21,927 bases of DNA, from positions 1 to 21,927 of IMG/VR virus record IMGVR_UViG_3300046373_000112. One strand, 5' to 3'. The notes beneath the pieces are model-generated. The model was not told where the DNA came from. It did no database searches and saw only the letters and a program-made list of their open reading frames with translations. The first letter of the stretch is position 1; each line of letters opens with the position of its first letter. Of the stretch, positions 5,220 to 13,551 are shown piece by piece. Source of the stretch: a virus. Both the position numbers and the translations under genes were made by a program.

Positions 5220-7571
5220 ATGGCGAAGGAACGAATCAACGCAAACACACAGATTGATAGCGATGTGTCGGACGTAGACCAAAAGATACAGGACTCTAAC
5301 GAATGGACGCATCGTAGGCAGATGGTCATTAACAACAACTATTACTTGGGCAACCAATGGATCACATGGGATGCTAACGCCCGTTCTGTTAGGGAAGCAC
5401 CACAGCAGCCGAACGAGGAACGCATTTCACATAATGTAATCAAGCCTCGTGTTATGACAAAGCTGTCAAAGCAGACCAAGAACCGACTTAAGTTCGATGT
5501 AGCACCGGACACCAATGATGACGAACGTATCGAAGCTGCCCAAGGTGCGACAAAGTATGTGCATTATTGGTGGGAAGAACAAGAAATGGATCTAAAGACG
5601 CGTAATATCTTTCTCAACAACAACGTCAAGGGATATTGTGCGCTTAAGATAGTGTTTGATACGGACCAGGGCGATGATATCACGCCTGACGATGATGAAA
5701 AAGAATCGCTTGGCATGGATAAGGAAGACGCTAAGCCAGTGAAAACAGGCAAGGTTACAGCTAGGGTATGCGATCCGCTCACCTTGTACATTGATCCCGC
5801 AGCTACAACAGATGATGAAATACGTTGGATCATCGAAGAGAAGCCTAAAGATGTGGATTACATTGAGCAAGAGTACGGCAAGGTGGTGCTGCCTGATCAA
5901 AACATATCCTATACGCAGAACTATGAAGCTAACTCCTACGGAGCCAGTCAGCAAGTCAAGTTGAATCAAAACATGGCTATGGTTCGTGAAATGTGGGTTG
6001 CACCTTGTAAGAAGCATCCCAAGGGATTGAAGGTTACATGCACGAGAAACGTCCTACTTGACCGTGATGATGATGCAGGAGAGATACCTTATATTATCTT
6101 TGGTGATATCCCAATTCCTTCTAGCGTGCGTTATGATGCGTTTATCAAGGATATGCTGCCGATTCAACGTAACCTTAACATTGCACTATCCATGTTCGCG
6201 ATCAACATGAAGCGAATGGGCAATAACATGTGGTTTATTCCCACGGGAAGCGGAGTAGATGAAGAAGAACTGACCAATGAGATAAGCGGATTTATCCACT
6301 ATAATGCTATGTCTGGGGCAGCACCTTCCAGACCCGAAGCGCCTGATATGCCTTCATTCTTTGACAGGTTGATTGAACACTATAACACGTTAATCGATGA
6401 TATGAGTGGCGCGAGGGAGATTTCAACGCAACGTTTGCCGCAAGGTTTGGATACAGCTTCTGGACTTGCACTTATGGTCGAGCAAGAGAATGAAAAGCTT
6501 GCCGTACCGATGAATAACTATGAGCAAGGTATGAAGAAATCACTCAATCGTGTGCTTAAGCTATTCAAAAAGCATTATACCGAGGAACGTTTAGGCCGCA
6601 TGGTGGGTGAGGACGGACAGATTGAAACCATCTCCTTTATGGGATCTGATTTAAACGGTGGCGAAGATATCCGCATAGTGCAGGGATCAAGCTTGCCTGA
6701 TATGAAGTCAGCACAGCAAGACCGCATCATGGGCATGTGGACAGCTAACATGATTGTGAATAAGCAAGGGATGCCTGATGCAGATCGAGCCATGAGAGCG
6801 CTAAGCTTAGGTGATTCAACGGTACTACTGGAACAAAATGAATTGGATGAAGACAAAGCCAAGATGGAGAATCACTTCTTTGGTGAAATGCTAAATAATC
6901 CTGATACCTTCAAACAATACAGTGAGTACATTCAAGCCAAACAAAAAGCTGATCAGATCAATCAAGCGATTCAGCAGCATGAACAAGCTTCTCAGATACA
7001 ACCTCACGAAATGCAACAGATCATGGAGCCGATGCCCAAAGCGCCGAAGGGTATACCATTGGTTCGCGACTTCCAAGATCATGCGGTACATATTTACAAT
7101 CATAACAACTTCCGAAAGAGTGACGGTTACGATGATTTACCCGATGAAATGCAACAATTAGTGGATGTACATGTGCGAGAACATGAACAAATGATGCAAG
7201 GTGCACCGAATCCAGAAGCACAGGCTATGCAACAGGAAAATGATCTGAAACAACAACAGTTACAGTTGCAGCAATCCAAGCAAGAGCAGGATGCACAATT
7301 AGCAGCAGCCAAGTTAGAAGCAGATAAAGAAAAAACGAAAGCGCAATTGGTTCATACAGCCGTTACAGCACAGGGTAACAATGACCATAAGCTTATGACT
7401 AGTGTTCTATTGGCTGAGCAATCGCATAAACACAACATGGAACACAGCCTTACTACAAGCGCTGTAGGACATGCACAAGGAAAGGAAACGTCATACATCA
7501 GTCATGGACAGCAGATGCAGAGGGATAAGCAGAATAACAAAGTAAAACAAAAGCGAGCTGGACGTAAGTAG
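5220..7571 (+). CDS. Portal protein, P22 gp1-like
   Basis: This is the dodecameric ring at one head vertex through which DNA enters and leaves. The product has 783 residues, close to the roughly 725 of P22 gp1 and much longer than siphovirus portals. The N-terminus (WTHRRQMVINNNYYLGNQW, then ISHNVIKPRVMTKLSKQTKNR) is the conserved opening of the P22-type portal family. The C-terminal third is extremely glutamine-rich and helical (about residues 570-715), which fits a barrel-like extension reaching into the head. It follows the terminases and precedes the scaffold, the standard order. AAAGGGGTG provides the ribosome site. The stop codon lies in the loop of a strong hairpin. Confidence 0.85.
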   Translation: MAKERINANTQIDSDVSDVDQKIQDSNEWTHRRQMVINNNYYLGNQWITWDANARSVREAPQQPNEERISHNVIKPRVMTKLSKQTKNRLKFDVAPDTNDDERIEAAQGATKYVHYWWEEQEMDLKTRNIFLNNNVKGYCALKIVFDTDQGDDITPDDDEKESLGMDKEDAKPVKTGKVTARVCDPLTLYIDPAATTDDEIRWIIEEKPKDVDYIEQEYGKVVLPDQNISYTQNYEANSYGASQQVKLNQNMAMVREMWVAPCKKHPKGLKVTCTRNVLLDRDDDAGEIPYIIFGDIPIPSSVRYDAFIKDMLPIQRNLNIALSMFAINMKRMGNNMWFIPTGSGVDEEELTNEISGFIHYNAMSGAAPSRPEAPDMPSFFDRLIEHYNTLIDDMSGAREISTQRLPQGLDTASGLALMVEQENEKLAVPMNNYEQGMKKSLNRVLKLFKKHYTEERLGRMVGEDGQIETISFMGSDLNGGEDIRIVQGSSLPDMKSAQQDRIMGMWTANMIVNKQGMPDADRAMRALSLGDSTVLLEQNELDEDKAKMENHFFGEMLNNPDTFKQYSEYIQAKQKADQINQAIQQHEQASQIQPHEMQQIMEPMPKAPKGIPLVRDFQDHAVHIYNHNNFRKSDGYDDLPDEMQQLVDVHVREHEQMMQGAPNPEAQAMQQENDLKQQQLQLQQSKQEQDAQLAAAKLEADKEKTKAQLVHTAVTAQGNNDHKLMTSVLLAEQSHKHNMEHSLTTSAVGHAQGKETSYISHGQQMQRDKQNNKVKQKRAGRK

Positions 7572-7585
7572 TAAGTCTTACGTCC
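7560..7585 (+). repeat. Strong hairpin spanning the portal stop codon
   Basis: GGACGTAAG (7560-7568) is the perfect reverse complement of CTTACGTCC (7577-7585), giving a 9-bp stem with an 8-base loop that contains the portal TAG (7569-7571). No T-tract follows, so it is not an ordinary terminator. A ribosome finishing the portal gene would open it. It could be an RNA processing, stability or coupling element that sets scaffold and coat output apart from portal. Confidence 0.6.
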
Positions 7586-7610
7586 TACAAATCTTCGGGC
7601 GTTGAATTTA

Positions 7611-7629
7611 ATCATGGCCGCCGCATGAT
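7611..7629 (+). repeat. Small inverted repeat just before the scaffold ribosome site
   Basis: ATCATG (7611-7616) and CATGAT (7624-7629) flank a 7-base GC-rich loop. The GGGAGGA ribosome site of the scaffold gene begins directly after the second arm. The stem would leave the site exposed; whether it is regulatory is unknown. Confidence 0.35.
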
Positions 7630-7643
7630 GGGAGGATTTACAA

Positions 7644-8420
7644 ATGAATAAATTTAGAATGTATCCCCTCTACGAGATAGACGGGGCTATTGGTGCTGAA
7701 TCAAGCATCGAACAGGTCGCACCTGATGAATCACAAGTTATTGAACCGGGCGTTGAAAAAGAGGTTGTCGCCGAACCTAATAACTTCGAAAAAGCATTTG
7801 CCAAGCGTTTAGCTGCCAAGGAAGCTGAATGGGAAGCAAAGAACAGCGAGAAGTACAAAGACTATGAAACAAATCAAAAGGCAGCACAGTTCCTACAGAA
7901 GCGTTACAACATCAGTGATGCCCAAGCGTTAAGAGAGCAAATTGAATTAGCCGACTTACAAGACAGAGCAGAGGAACAAAACATTACGCCTGAGATGCAA
8001 AGGCGTTTGGATGCACTCGAAGAAAAGGCCGCACTGGCCGATAAGTTCCAACAAGAGCAAGAACAGCAAAAACAGTATCAAACATTCCGCAGCAACTTGG
8101 ACAAGTTCGCATCCGAGAAGCAAGCCAGCGCCGATGAGCTACATCAGTACATGTTCGACAATCAATTTCCACCTGAGAAGATGGAACTAGCTTACAAGAC
8201 GATGCAAGCGGACAAGGTGCTTGAAGAAAAGGCAGCGTTTGAAGCCAACAAGGAACAATTCAAAAAGGACTCCGTTAAGGAGTATTTAGACAGCAAGAAA
8301 GCGCCGAAGGCAGAAGGAAAAGGTGCAGCAGGTACACTTGGACAAGGGCCGCCAGGATCATGGCAAGCCGCAGATGCCCGATTCAAGGCAAGAATCGAAG
8401 CGGCAAACAAACCAGTTTAG
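7644..8420 (+). CDS. Capsid scaffolding protein
   Basis: Scaffold proteins sit inside the procapsid, direct coat assembly and then leave. The evidence is position (between portal and coat), size (258 aa; P22 gp8 is about 303), and composition. It has a disordered acidic start (residues 15-45), then long charged helices rich in E, K, Q and A (about 46-210). After a flexible KAPKAEGKGAAGTLGQGPPG linker it ends in a basic amphipathic helix (WQAADARFKARIEAANK, 240-256), like the coat-binding C-terminal helix of known scaffolds. It has no cysteines. GGGAGGA precedes the ATG. The TAG stop is part of the next ribosome site (TAGGGAG). Confidence 0.8.
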   Translation: MNKFRMYPLYEIDGAIGAESSIEQVAPDESQVIEPGVEKEVVAEPNNFEKAFAKRLAAKEAEWEAKNSEKYKDYETNQKAAQFLQKRYNISDAQALREQIELADLQDRAEEQNITPEMQRRLDALEEKAALADKFQQEQEQQKQYQTFRSNLDKFASEKQASADELHQYMFDNQFPPEKMELAYKTMQADKVLEEKAAFEANKEQFKKDSVKEYLDSKKAPKAEGKGAAGTLGQGPPGSWQAADARFKARIEAANKPV

Positions 8421-8432
8421 GGAGATGAAAGC

Positions 8433-9614
8433 ATGGGAGCAACATTAACAACATTCGCAGACGCTTTAAAAACAGATTACTTGCCCGAGATTCAAGAACA
8501 GGTGAAACAATCGAATTACGTGTACAGCAAAATCAAAGCGAAAGCTGAGCAAATTGACGGAGACGGTAAGAACTTCTCCATCACGCATCACATGGGGCGT
8601 AACTCTGGCGTAGGCTCAGGCACAGAGGCAGGAACGCTACCAACCGCAGGAAACCAAGCTTACAAGGCTTCCACAGGTAATGTGGCGTACATTCATGGGC
8701 GATTACAAGTCACAAATGCCATGATTCAATCATCAAAGAACAATTCAACCTCTTACATCCGCGCTTTATCGTCTGAGGTTAAAGGCTTGACAACTGACCT
8801 TAAGCGGTACATCGCACGCGCAACGTTCGGTGATGGCACAGGTAAAATCGCACAATGCGGCGTATCAACAACAACAAACATTATTAATGTGGACTCAGCC
8901 CGTTCGTTTTCGATTGGACAGATTATCGATATCTGTTCTAATGTTCCTGCTGTTACCACTCCAGCAAGAACAATCACAGCGGTAAACATCCCAGGTAAAA
9001 CCATCACAATCAATGGTGCGGCTGTAACCACAGCTGTGACAGACTTTATCGTTCTCACAAATACGTTGAACACGGATCCTATGGGATTAGCTGGAATTAT
9101 CTCAGCTACAAGCACACTTCAAGGTTTGGCTCCTGCAACTTACCCGTGGTGGACTGCTGTAGACTTGAACAACGCAGGAACAAACCGCGCTATATCTGAC
9201 GCATTACTTCGCTTATTAGTAGATCAAATCGGAATGGTGTCCGATGAAGATGTGACATGGTTGATTACCACTCATGGCGTAAGGGCAGCGTATGAAGCGC
9301 TTCTGACCGTAAATAAAAGATATACCAACGTCATGGAGCTAGAGGGTGGTTACAAAGCACTAGACTTTGACGGAATGCCTTTGATGGTTGATCGTGATAT
9401 GGTGAATAACACCGTATGGGCAGGAAATTGGGAGGATCTTGGATTGTATTACACATCCGAGCTCAACTTCATGGAGGAAGATGGAAGTATGTTTAGTCGT
9501 GTGGCTAACCTTCCAGTCTATGAGGCGACCGCCTTTTGCTACGAAACAATGATTTGCCAAGCACGCAATGGATTCGGGAGACTAGCCGATATAACAATGG
9601 CAAGTGGATATTAA
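8433..9614 (+). CDS. Major capsid protein (HK97 fold expected)
   Basis: This is the 393-residue shell protein, immediately after the scaffold with TAGGGAGATGAAAGC as ribosome site. The opening ([20 protein letters not shown]) and the region around residues 42-100 ([20 protein letters not shown]) are typical of P22-coat-like or N4-gp56-like major capsid proteins. An all-beta segment at about residues 143-210 ([31 protein letters not shown]) reads as an inserted beta-barrel domain, comparable in role to the P22 I-domain. The C-terminus is hydrophobic and aromatic. A strong terminator follows directly, as expected for the most abundant product. Exact family assignment is uncertain. Confidence 0.85.
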   Translation: MGATLTTFADALKTDYLPEIQEQVKQSNYVYSKIKAKAEQIDGDGKNFSITHHMGRNSGVGSGTEAGTLPTAGNQAYKASTGNVAYIHGRLQVTNAMIQSSKNNSTSYIRALSSEVKGLTTDLKRYIARATFGDGTGKIAQCGVSTTTNIINVDSARSFSIGQIIDICSNVPAVTTPARTITAVNIPGKTITINGAAVTTAVTDFIVLTNTLNTDPMGLAGIISATSTLQGLAPATYPWWTAVDLNNAGTNRAISDALLRLLVDQIGMVSDEDVTWLITTHGVRAAYEALLTVNKRYTNVMELEGGYKALDFDGMPLMVDRDMVNNTVWAGNWEDLGLYYTSELNFMEEDGSMFSRVANLPVYEATAFCYETMICQARNGFGRLADITMASGY

Positions 9615-9628
9615 GATTTTTAAATCAC

Positions 9629-9657
9629 GGGAGTCCTTCGGGGCTCCTTTATTTTTT
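9629..9657 (+). terminator. Strong intrinsic terminator after the capsid gene
   Basis: GGAGTCC (9630-9636) pairs with GGGCTCC (9641-9647) around a TTCG tetraloop, giving a C(UUCG)G-capped 7-bp stem, extended by one G-U pair and followed by TTTATTTTTT (9648-9657). It would end most capsid mRNA and lower expression of the downstream connector genes. The next ribosome site starts at 9658, directly after the T-tract. Confidence 0.85.
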
Positions 9658-9667
9658 GGAGGTTAAC

Positions 9668-10048
9668 ATGGAAAACAGACATTGGAAAAACGGGTATCAA
9701 ACCAACTTTATAAATGACTTATACAACGTTGAAAAACAATTGCAAGCCTATGATAAAGACATATACATCATGTTCAATCCTAAAGAAGGTTCATGGATGA
9801 TCATGGACGATATAATGAACACCGCTATCATGAAGATACCACAGCAAGGCTTTCAAACACTGGACAGCCGTGTTGTTAGCCATATAAAGCGAATACACAC
9901 CGCAACAGGTTTTAACGCTTCGTGGGAGATTCAGCAAGCCGATGAACGCAGGGAACGTGAAGAAGAACGCAAGCATGATGATTTAATCTACAACTTAGGC
10001 AAGGATACACAAAGAGAGGTTAGACATCTAGCTTATTATGGGAGCTGA
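9668..10048 (+). CDS. Conserved-type phage protein of the head-connector region, 126 aa
   Basis: The open frame extends back to 9536 inside the capsid gene, but the start is set at the ATG at 9668. GGAGGTTAAC precedes it, and the extension crosses the terminator hairpin. The product begins with an aromatic beta region (DIYIMFNPKEGSWMIMDD) and ends in a very charged helix (ADERREREEERKHDDLIY, about residues 93-110). A charged R/E helix like this occurs in uncharacterised proteins just downstream of capsid genes in several phages. A head-decoration or connector role is possible. It overlaps nothing and lies 4 bases before the adaptor gene. Confidence 0.7.
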   Translation: MENRHWKNGYQTNFINDLYNVEKQLQAYDKDIYIMFNPKEGSWMIMDDIMNTAIMKIPQQGFQTLDSRVVSHIKRIHTATGFNASWEIQQADERREREEERKHDDLIYNLGKDTQREVRHLAYYGS

Positions 10049-10052
10049 TTGA

Positions 10053-10664
10053 ATGGCAAACTTAGGGCAAATAAAAGATCAAATATTGCGATCAGTCAAC
10101 TATCAATATACCGATCAATTTCATATGCGCGACTTAATCAATGACGCTATAACAAACATGGTAGACGCAGGTAAATTGAAGAAGAAAACAACGATATCTG
10201 TTCTCAATGGGATAAATAGTTATGCATTGCCGACTGATTTTAAATCGCCAGGCACATTACAGGATGAAACAATGCCAAACGCAATATTGCCTTATGAATT
10301 GGTTGATATCAGTGAGAACCGTTTCGGATACGCGATTGAGTCAGGTTTCATCTATATCAAGCCTGTACCGACACAAGCCGTTACATTAACACATTACTAT
10401 TACAATTACCCTGTAGCTTTGGTTAATGATCTCGACATACCCGTTGAAATAGATGCTCAGTACCATAACGTCATTGGTCTATATGCTATTGCAATGATCA
10501 TTCCTATCATCAATAAAGACACGTCTACACGCTACGCTGTGATGGCGAACAACCTTGCCGATACAAGAGCTTGGCAAATGTGGCAGGATGGATTAAAAGG
10601 ATTTACAGATGCCAATACAAGGAAACACAAAAACATTCGCTCTAGAGATAAGGTGGTGTGGTAA
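10053..10664 (+). CDS. Head-tail adaptor protein (P22 gp4 / SU10 adaptor-like)
   Basis: This 203-residue protein lies at the place of the first ring below the portal. It opens with helices typical of podovirus adaptors (LGQIKDQILRSVNYQYTD, then MRDLINDAITNMVDAGKLKK). A beta-rich middle follows (INSYALPTDFKSPGTL, then GFIYIKPVPTQAVTLTHYYY), and then a helical end (HNVIGLYAIAMI). The pattern of two N-terminal helices plus 'sYaLPtDf' and 'i.P.p...v.l.Yyy' is a well-known adaptor signature. P22 gp4 is about 166 aa, so this one is slightly longer. The assignment rests on pattern plus gene order, not a search. The ribosome site is GGGAGCTGATTGA, weaker than its neighbours'. Confidence 0.7.
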   Translation: MANLGQIKDQILRSVNYQYTDQFHMRDLINDAITNMVDAGKLKKKTTISVLNGINSYALPTDFKSPGTLQDETMPNAILPYELVDISENRFGYAIESGFIYIKPVPTQAVTLTHYYYNYPVALVNDLDIPVEIDAQYHNVIGLYAIAMIIPIINKDTSTRYAVMANNLADTRAWQMWQDGLKGFTDANTRKHKNIRSRDKVVW

Positions 10665-11309
10665 GTGCCGAATATATACAATGCCGGACAGTTAGCAACC
10701 ATCATCCTTAAAGCTGCTGAAATGGATGTACCTGACTTAGGAGCAGACTCAACGACTCAAAATTCATACATCTATCAATTCCTGAATCTTGTCTTAATGA
10801 AGTACGCCCGTGTTGCCTATGTAGAAATGTTTTCTGATGCTATGAGTATTGCTGCCGATGGTTATGTGAAGTTCACAACAGGAAATATTCTAATCAATGA
10901 TATGTTCGAGCCTGAAAAGTTACTTGATATGGCTAACAACGAAGCTGAAATACAAAAACGGACAAGCTACTCAGCTCCACGTGGTTGGTGGAGAGGCGCA
11001 CAAAATCAAGATATACACGTTAGAGGGTTATTGGGAAGTTATAAGCTTGTTTACCTCAAATACCCAGCTAGAGTCACGATAGACACCGATACGATTGAGT
11101 TTCCACCCTCGGGCTACGACTTATTGGTTAAAGAAGTCGTTTCAATGATCAAATGGGCTAAAAACTCTTATGGTGGAAGTGACTATTTTGATGCTAAAGC
11201 CAAAGTATCCTTGGGTGAAGCAACACAAGGAGCAGTGTCAGCGAGGGGAACAGGTTCAAGCGGTCATAGTCCTAGTCCTAATGATACGCAGATAGGACGT
11301 GGTGGATAA
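10665..11309 (+). CDS. Second adaptor or head-completion-like virion protein (GTG start)
   Basis: GTG directly follows the upstream TAA, with AAGGTGG about 8 bases before it. The 214-residue product starts with helices (NAGQLATIILKAAEM, then YIYQFLNLVLMKYARVAYVEM). It has a beta core with LVYLKYPARVTIDTDTIEFPPSGYDLLVKEVVSMIKWA, like adaptor proteins, and ends in a disordered Ser/Gly tail. It may be a paralog of the preceding adaptor or a separate neck component. The tail ends GRGG because its last codons form the ribosome site of the hub gene, whose ATG overlaps the TAA by one base. The function is inferred mainly from position. Confidence 0.6.
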   Translation: MPNIYNAGQLATIILKAAEMDVPDLGADSTTQNSYIYQFLNLVLMKYARVAYVEMFSDAMSIAADGYVKFTTGNILINDMFEPEKLLDMANNEAEIQKRTSYSAPRGWWRGAQNQDIHVRGLLGSYKLVYLKYPARVTIDTDTIEFPPSGYDLLVKEVVSMIKWAKNSYGGSDYFDAKAKVSLGEATQGAVSARGTGSSGHSPSPNDTQIGRGG

Positions 11310-13549
11310 TGCACGTTGACCAAGAAAAACAAATCGAGTTACTTGTCGATGTTCAATTAGGACTTAACAACGCCGTACAGCCTACAGCTTTGCCTAAAGG
11401 CGCATATCTCGTAAAGAAAAACGCATACCAAAACAAAATTGGCTCGAATGCGAAAAGACCCGGTTCCGCACCTGTAACGTCTGTTGCCTTGGGGGCATTA
11501 ATCCAATATCTCACAGAGTACCGTTACCCTAATTCGGTTTCCTCAGGTGCAGCACCGACATTATCAGCCGTTGGAAACGCAACTTCAACCTTGCCGCCTG
11601 GAACTTACTATGTCAGGCGTACCTATGTAACTGATAATGGAGAAACCGATGCAAGCGCAGAAGCAAGTGTTGTCGTTCCACCACCTGTTGCGAATCCATC
11701 AGCGGCGCCAACACTCGCTACAGCGACAACAGGAGGGTTATTGCCTGCCGCTACTTATTATGTGGTCTATACATGGGTAAATGCCGTTGGAGAGACTTTA
11801 GTCAGTGCAGAAGCTAATATTGTCACTACAGGATCGACAAGCACCATTACCGTAACTATTCCTGCCTTACCAAGTGGTGCAACGAGTGCAAATATTTACA
11901 TATCTACAGCGACAGGAACAGAAACCAAGCAAGGCAGTACAGCAACCACAACGTACACACAAACGGCCGCATTAGTAGCGGGAGCAGCTAAACCTGTTGC
12001 AAACACCTGTATCGCAGCTAATTTACGCATTGTGAATCCTGCAATACCATTTCACGCTAATTCGATGAACCTATACATTTCAACATCTTCAAGTACCGAA
12101 ATATTACAGGCTAATACAACATCGTTGACTTATAACCAATCCACACCTTTGGGAGCAGGCACAGTTTACCCTACAGTGAACAAAACAGCATTCAGCGCTG
12201 AATTACTTGCCGCTAGCGGAACAACGCTCTACGCCTTCTACAATGGCGCTCTGAATGCGGCTACGATGACCGCGCCGCTTATATCATCTAACATTTTTAC
12301 TATGGCGTTTACAGACTTAAGTTTAGCCTCTATTCTCTTTATTACCGATGGCGGTTCTGTGAAGCAGTATAATGGTTCAACTGTAGCCAATATCACTCCT
12401 GCCGCGGACGATGCCAGTTCTGCGCCTGCTAATTACTTGGCAACACTTAATACACTTAAACCAATCTATTGTTGGGTGTTCAAGGGATTCATGTTTATCT
12501 CAACAGGTGATAGTAACGCATGGCATAGCAAATTAGGCAGATTCGATTACTTTCCAACGACATTCACAACAAGTTATGTCCGAAACAACGATTATCTCAC
12601 AGGTTGCGGTGTTCCATTTGGGGATGTTTGTCTATTGCCTATGCGTAGAGGTTGGGGCGTAACCACTTACAACTCATCAGTTTCAACCCTAATGATCGGG
12701 AATCAGTTTTTGAACACAATTAGCGGAAACGTTTCACCGAGAGCAATAGCGAAACTCACCTATCCCGATGGTTCGCAGACAGTCGCTTACCTCTCAGATG
12801 ATGGCTATTATGAAGTGTTTGACACAGGTTTCATCGACTCTAGCGGTTCAGGAACACGATCATTTGCTACCCGAGCATTGATGAAAAACAAAGTAGATTT
12901 CACATCCTACGGCTTCACCGCAGCAGAAATGCAAGCGGCAGAAGCTTACTTTGATTCTACGTTGAATTTGTATATCTCAACCATCAAAAGGGGTGCAATC
13001 AACTATGCATTTGTTTATGATGTGAGGTCGAAAGAGTGGGATCTGTGGGACAACATCCGAGCAGAGTCAACGATACGTTTCAACGGTATTCTCTACTATG
13101 CGGGATTAACAAAGCTTTTGCACAAGTACGATACATCTTTAGCAACCGATTATGACGACTTTGCACGAAGCACAGGGACTATTGTTATTTGGGATTGTTA
13201 TACGGATGTATTGGCTATCGAAGATAGCGGTTTTCAATCCTACCTAGACTATCTGTTAGTCAACGCTAAAAGCTTTCCAACAACTTCAACTATAGAAGTC
13301 AGCGTAGTAGGAACATCTAGTACCACGGTAGTAGCAAATGCCGTACAATCAACAATAGCTACTTGGGATTTAAGTTTGTGGGATTTCTGTACAATAATGA
13401 ATACTGATTTTACTAACTATGTCGGACCTCCACCAAAAATAAAATATAAGAAAAAATCTTTTTACTTTCAACTCAGATTCCGCAACGCAAATAACGAGCT
13501 TGTTGAGTTATATAAGTATAAGTTAATTTGTAGAACGTCGGGAGGTTAA
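11309..13549 (+). CDS. Tail hub / stabilisation protein (P22 gp10-like) with inserted Ig/Fn3-like modules
   Basis: In P22 the hub ring closes the tail and seats the needle. This 746-residue version starts like a gp10 family member (DVQLGLNNAVQPTALPKGAY, residues 14-33; RPGSAP). It later shows repeated propeller-like blades (FKGFMFISTGDS about 391-402, TVAYLSDDGYYEVF, YAFVYDVRSKEWDLWDNI 566-583, ILYYAGLTKLLHKYD). The usual hub is about 470 residues. The excess is residues 79-290, made of Thr/Ser-rich Ig- or Fn3-like half-modules: two copies of P-A-G-TYYV...GET..SAEA and two of YISTs..TE..Q...Y.Q. These could face outward and bind carbohydrate or the fiber. Its stop is embedded in the ribosome site of the fiber gene. 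Confidence 0.65.
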   Translation: MHVDQEKQIELLVDVQLGLNNAVQPTALPKGAYLVKKNAYQNKIGSNAKRPGSAPVTSVALGALIQYLTEYRYPNSVSSGAAPTLSAVGNATSTLPPGTYYVRRTYVTDNGETDASAEASVVVPPPVANPSAAPTLATATTGGLLPAATYYVVYTWVNAVGETLVSAEANIVTTGSTSTITVTIPALPSGATSANIYISTATGTETKQGSTATTTYTQTAALVAGAAKPVANTCIAANLRIVNPAIPFHANSMNLYISTSSSTEILQANTTSLTYNQSTPLGAGTVYPTVNKTAFSAELLAASGTTLYAFYNGALNAATMTAPLISSNIFTMAFTDLSLASILFITDGGSVKQYNGSTVANITPAADDASSAPANYLATLNTLKPIYCWVFKGFMFISTGDSNAWHSKLGRFDYFPTTFTTSYVRNNDYLTGCGVPFGDVCLLPMRRGWGVTTYNSSVSTLMIGNQFLNTISGNVSPRAIAKLTYPDGSQTVAYLSDDGYYEVFDTGFIDSSGSGTRSFATRALMKNKVDFTSYGFTAAEMQAAEAYFDSTLNLYISTIKRGAINYAFVYDVRSKEWDLWDNIRAESTIRFNGILYYAGLTKLLHKYDTSLATDYDDFARSTGTIVIWDCYTDVLAIEDSGFQSYLDYLLVNAKSFPTTSTIEVSVVGTSSTTVVANAVQSTIATWDLSLWDFCTIMNTDFTNYVGPPPKIKYKKKSFYFQLRFRNANNELVELYKYKLICRTSGG

Positions 13550-13551
13550 CA

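Noticed and set aside
5592-6017. 141-codon open frame on the minus strand inside the portal gene
   Set aside because: Fully antisense to a well-supported portal gene, with no ribosome site and a Cys/His/Leu-rich composition typical of antisense translation.
8753-9115. 120-codon minus-strand frame inside the capsid gene
   Set aside because: Shadow of the capsid gene with no upstream ribosome site or promoter.
9536-9667. N-terminal extension of the 9668 gene back into the capsid gene
   Set aside because: The extension crosses the terminator hairpin and lacks a ribosome site, while GGAGGTTAAC sits at the right distance from 9668.
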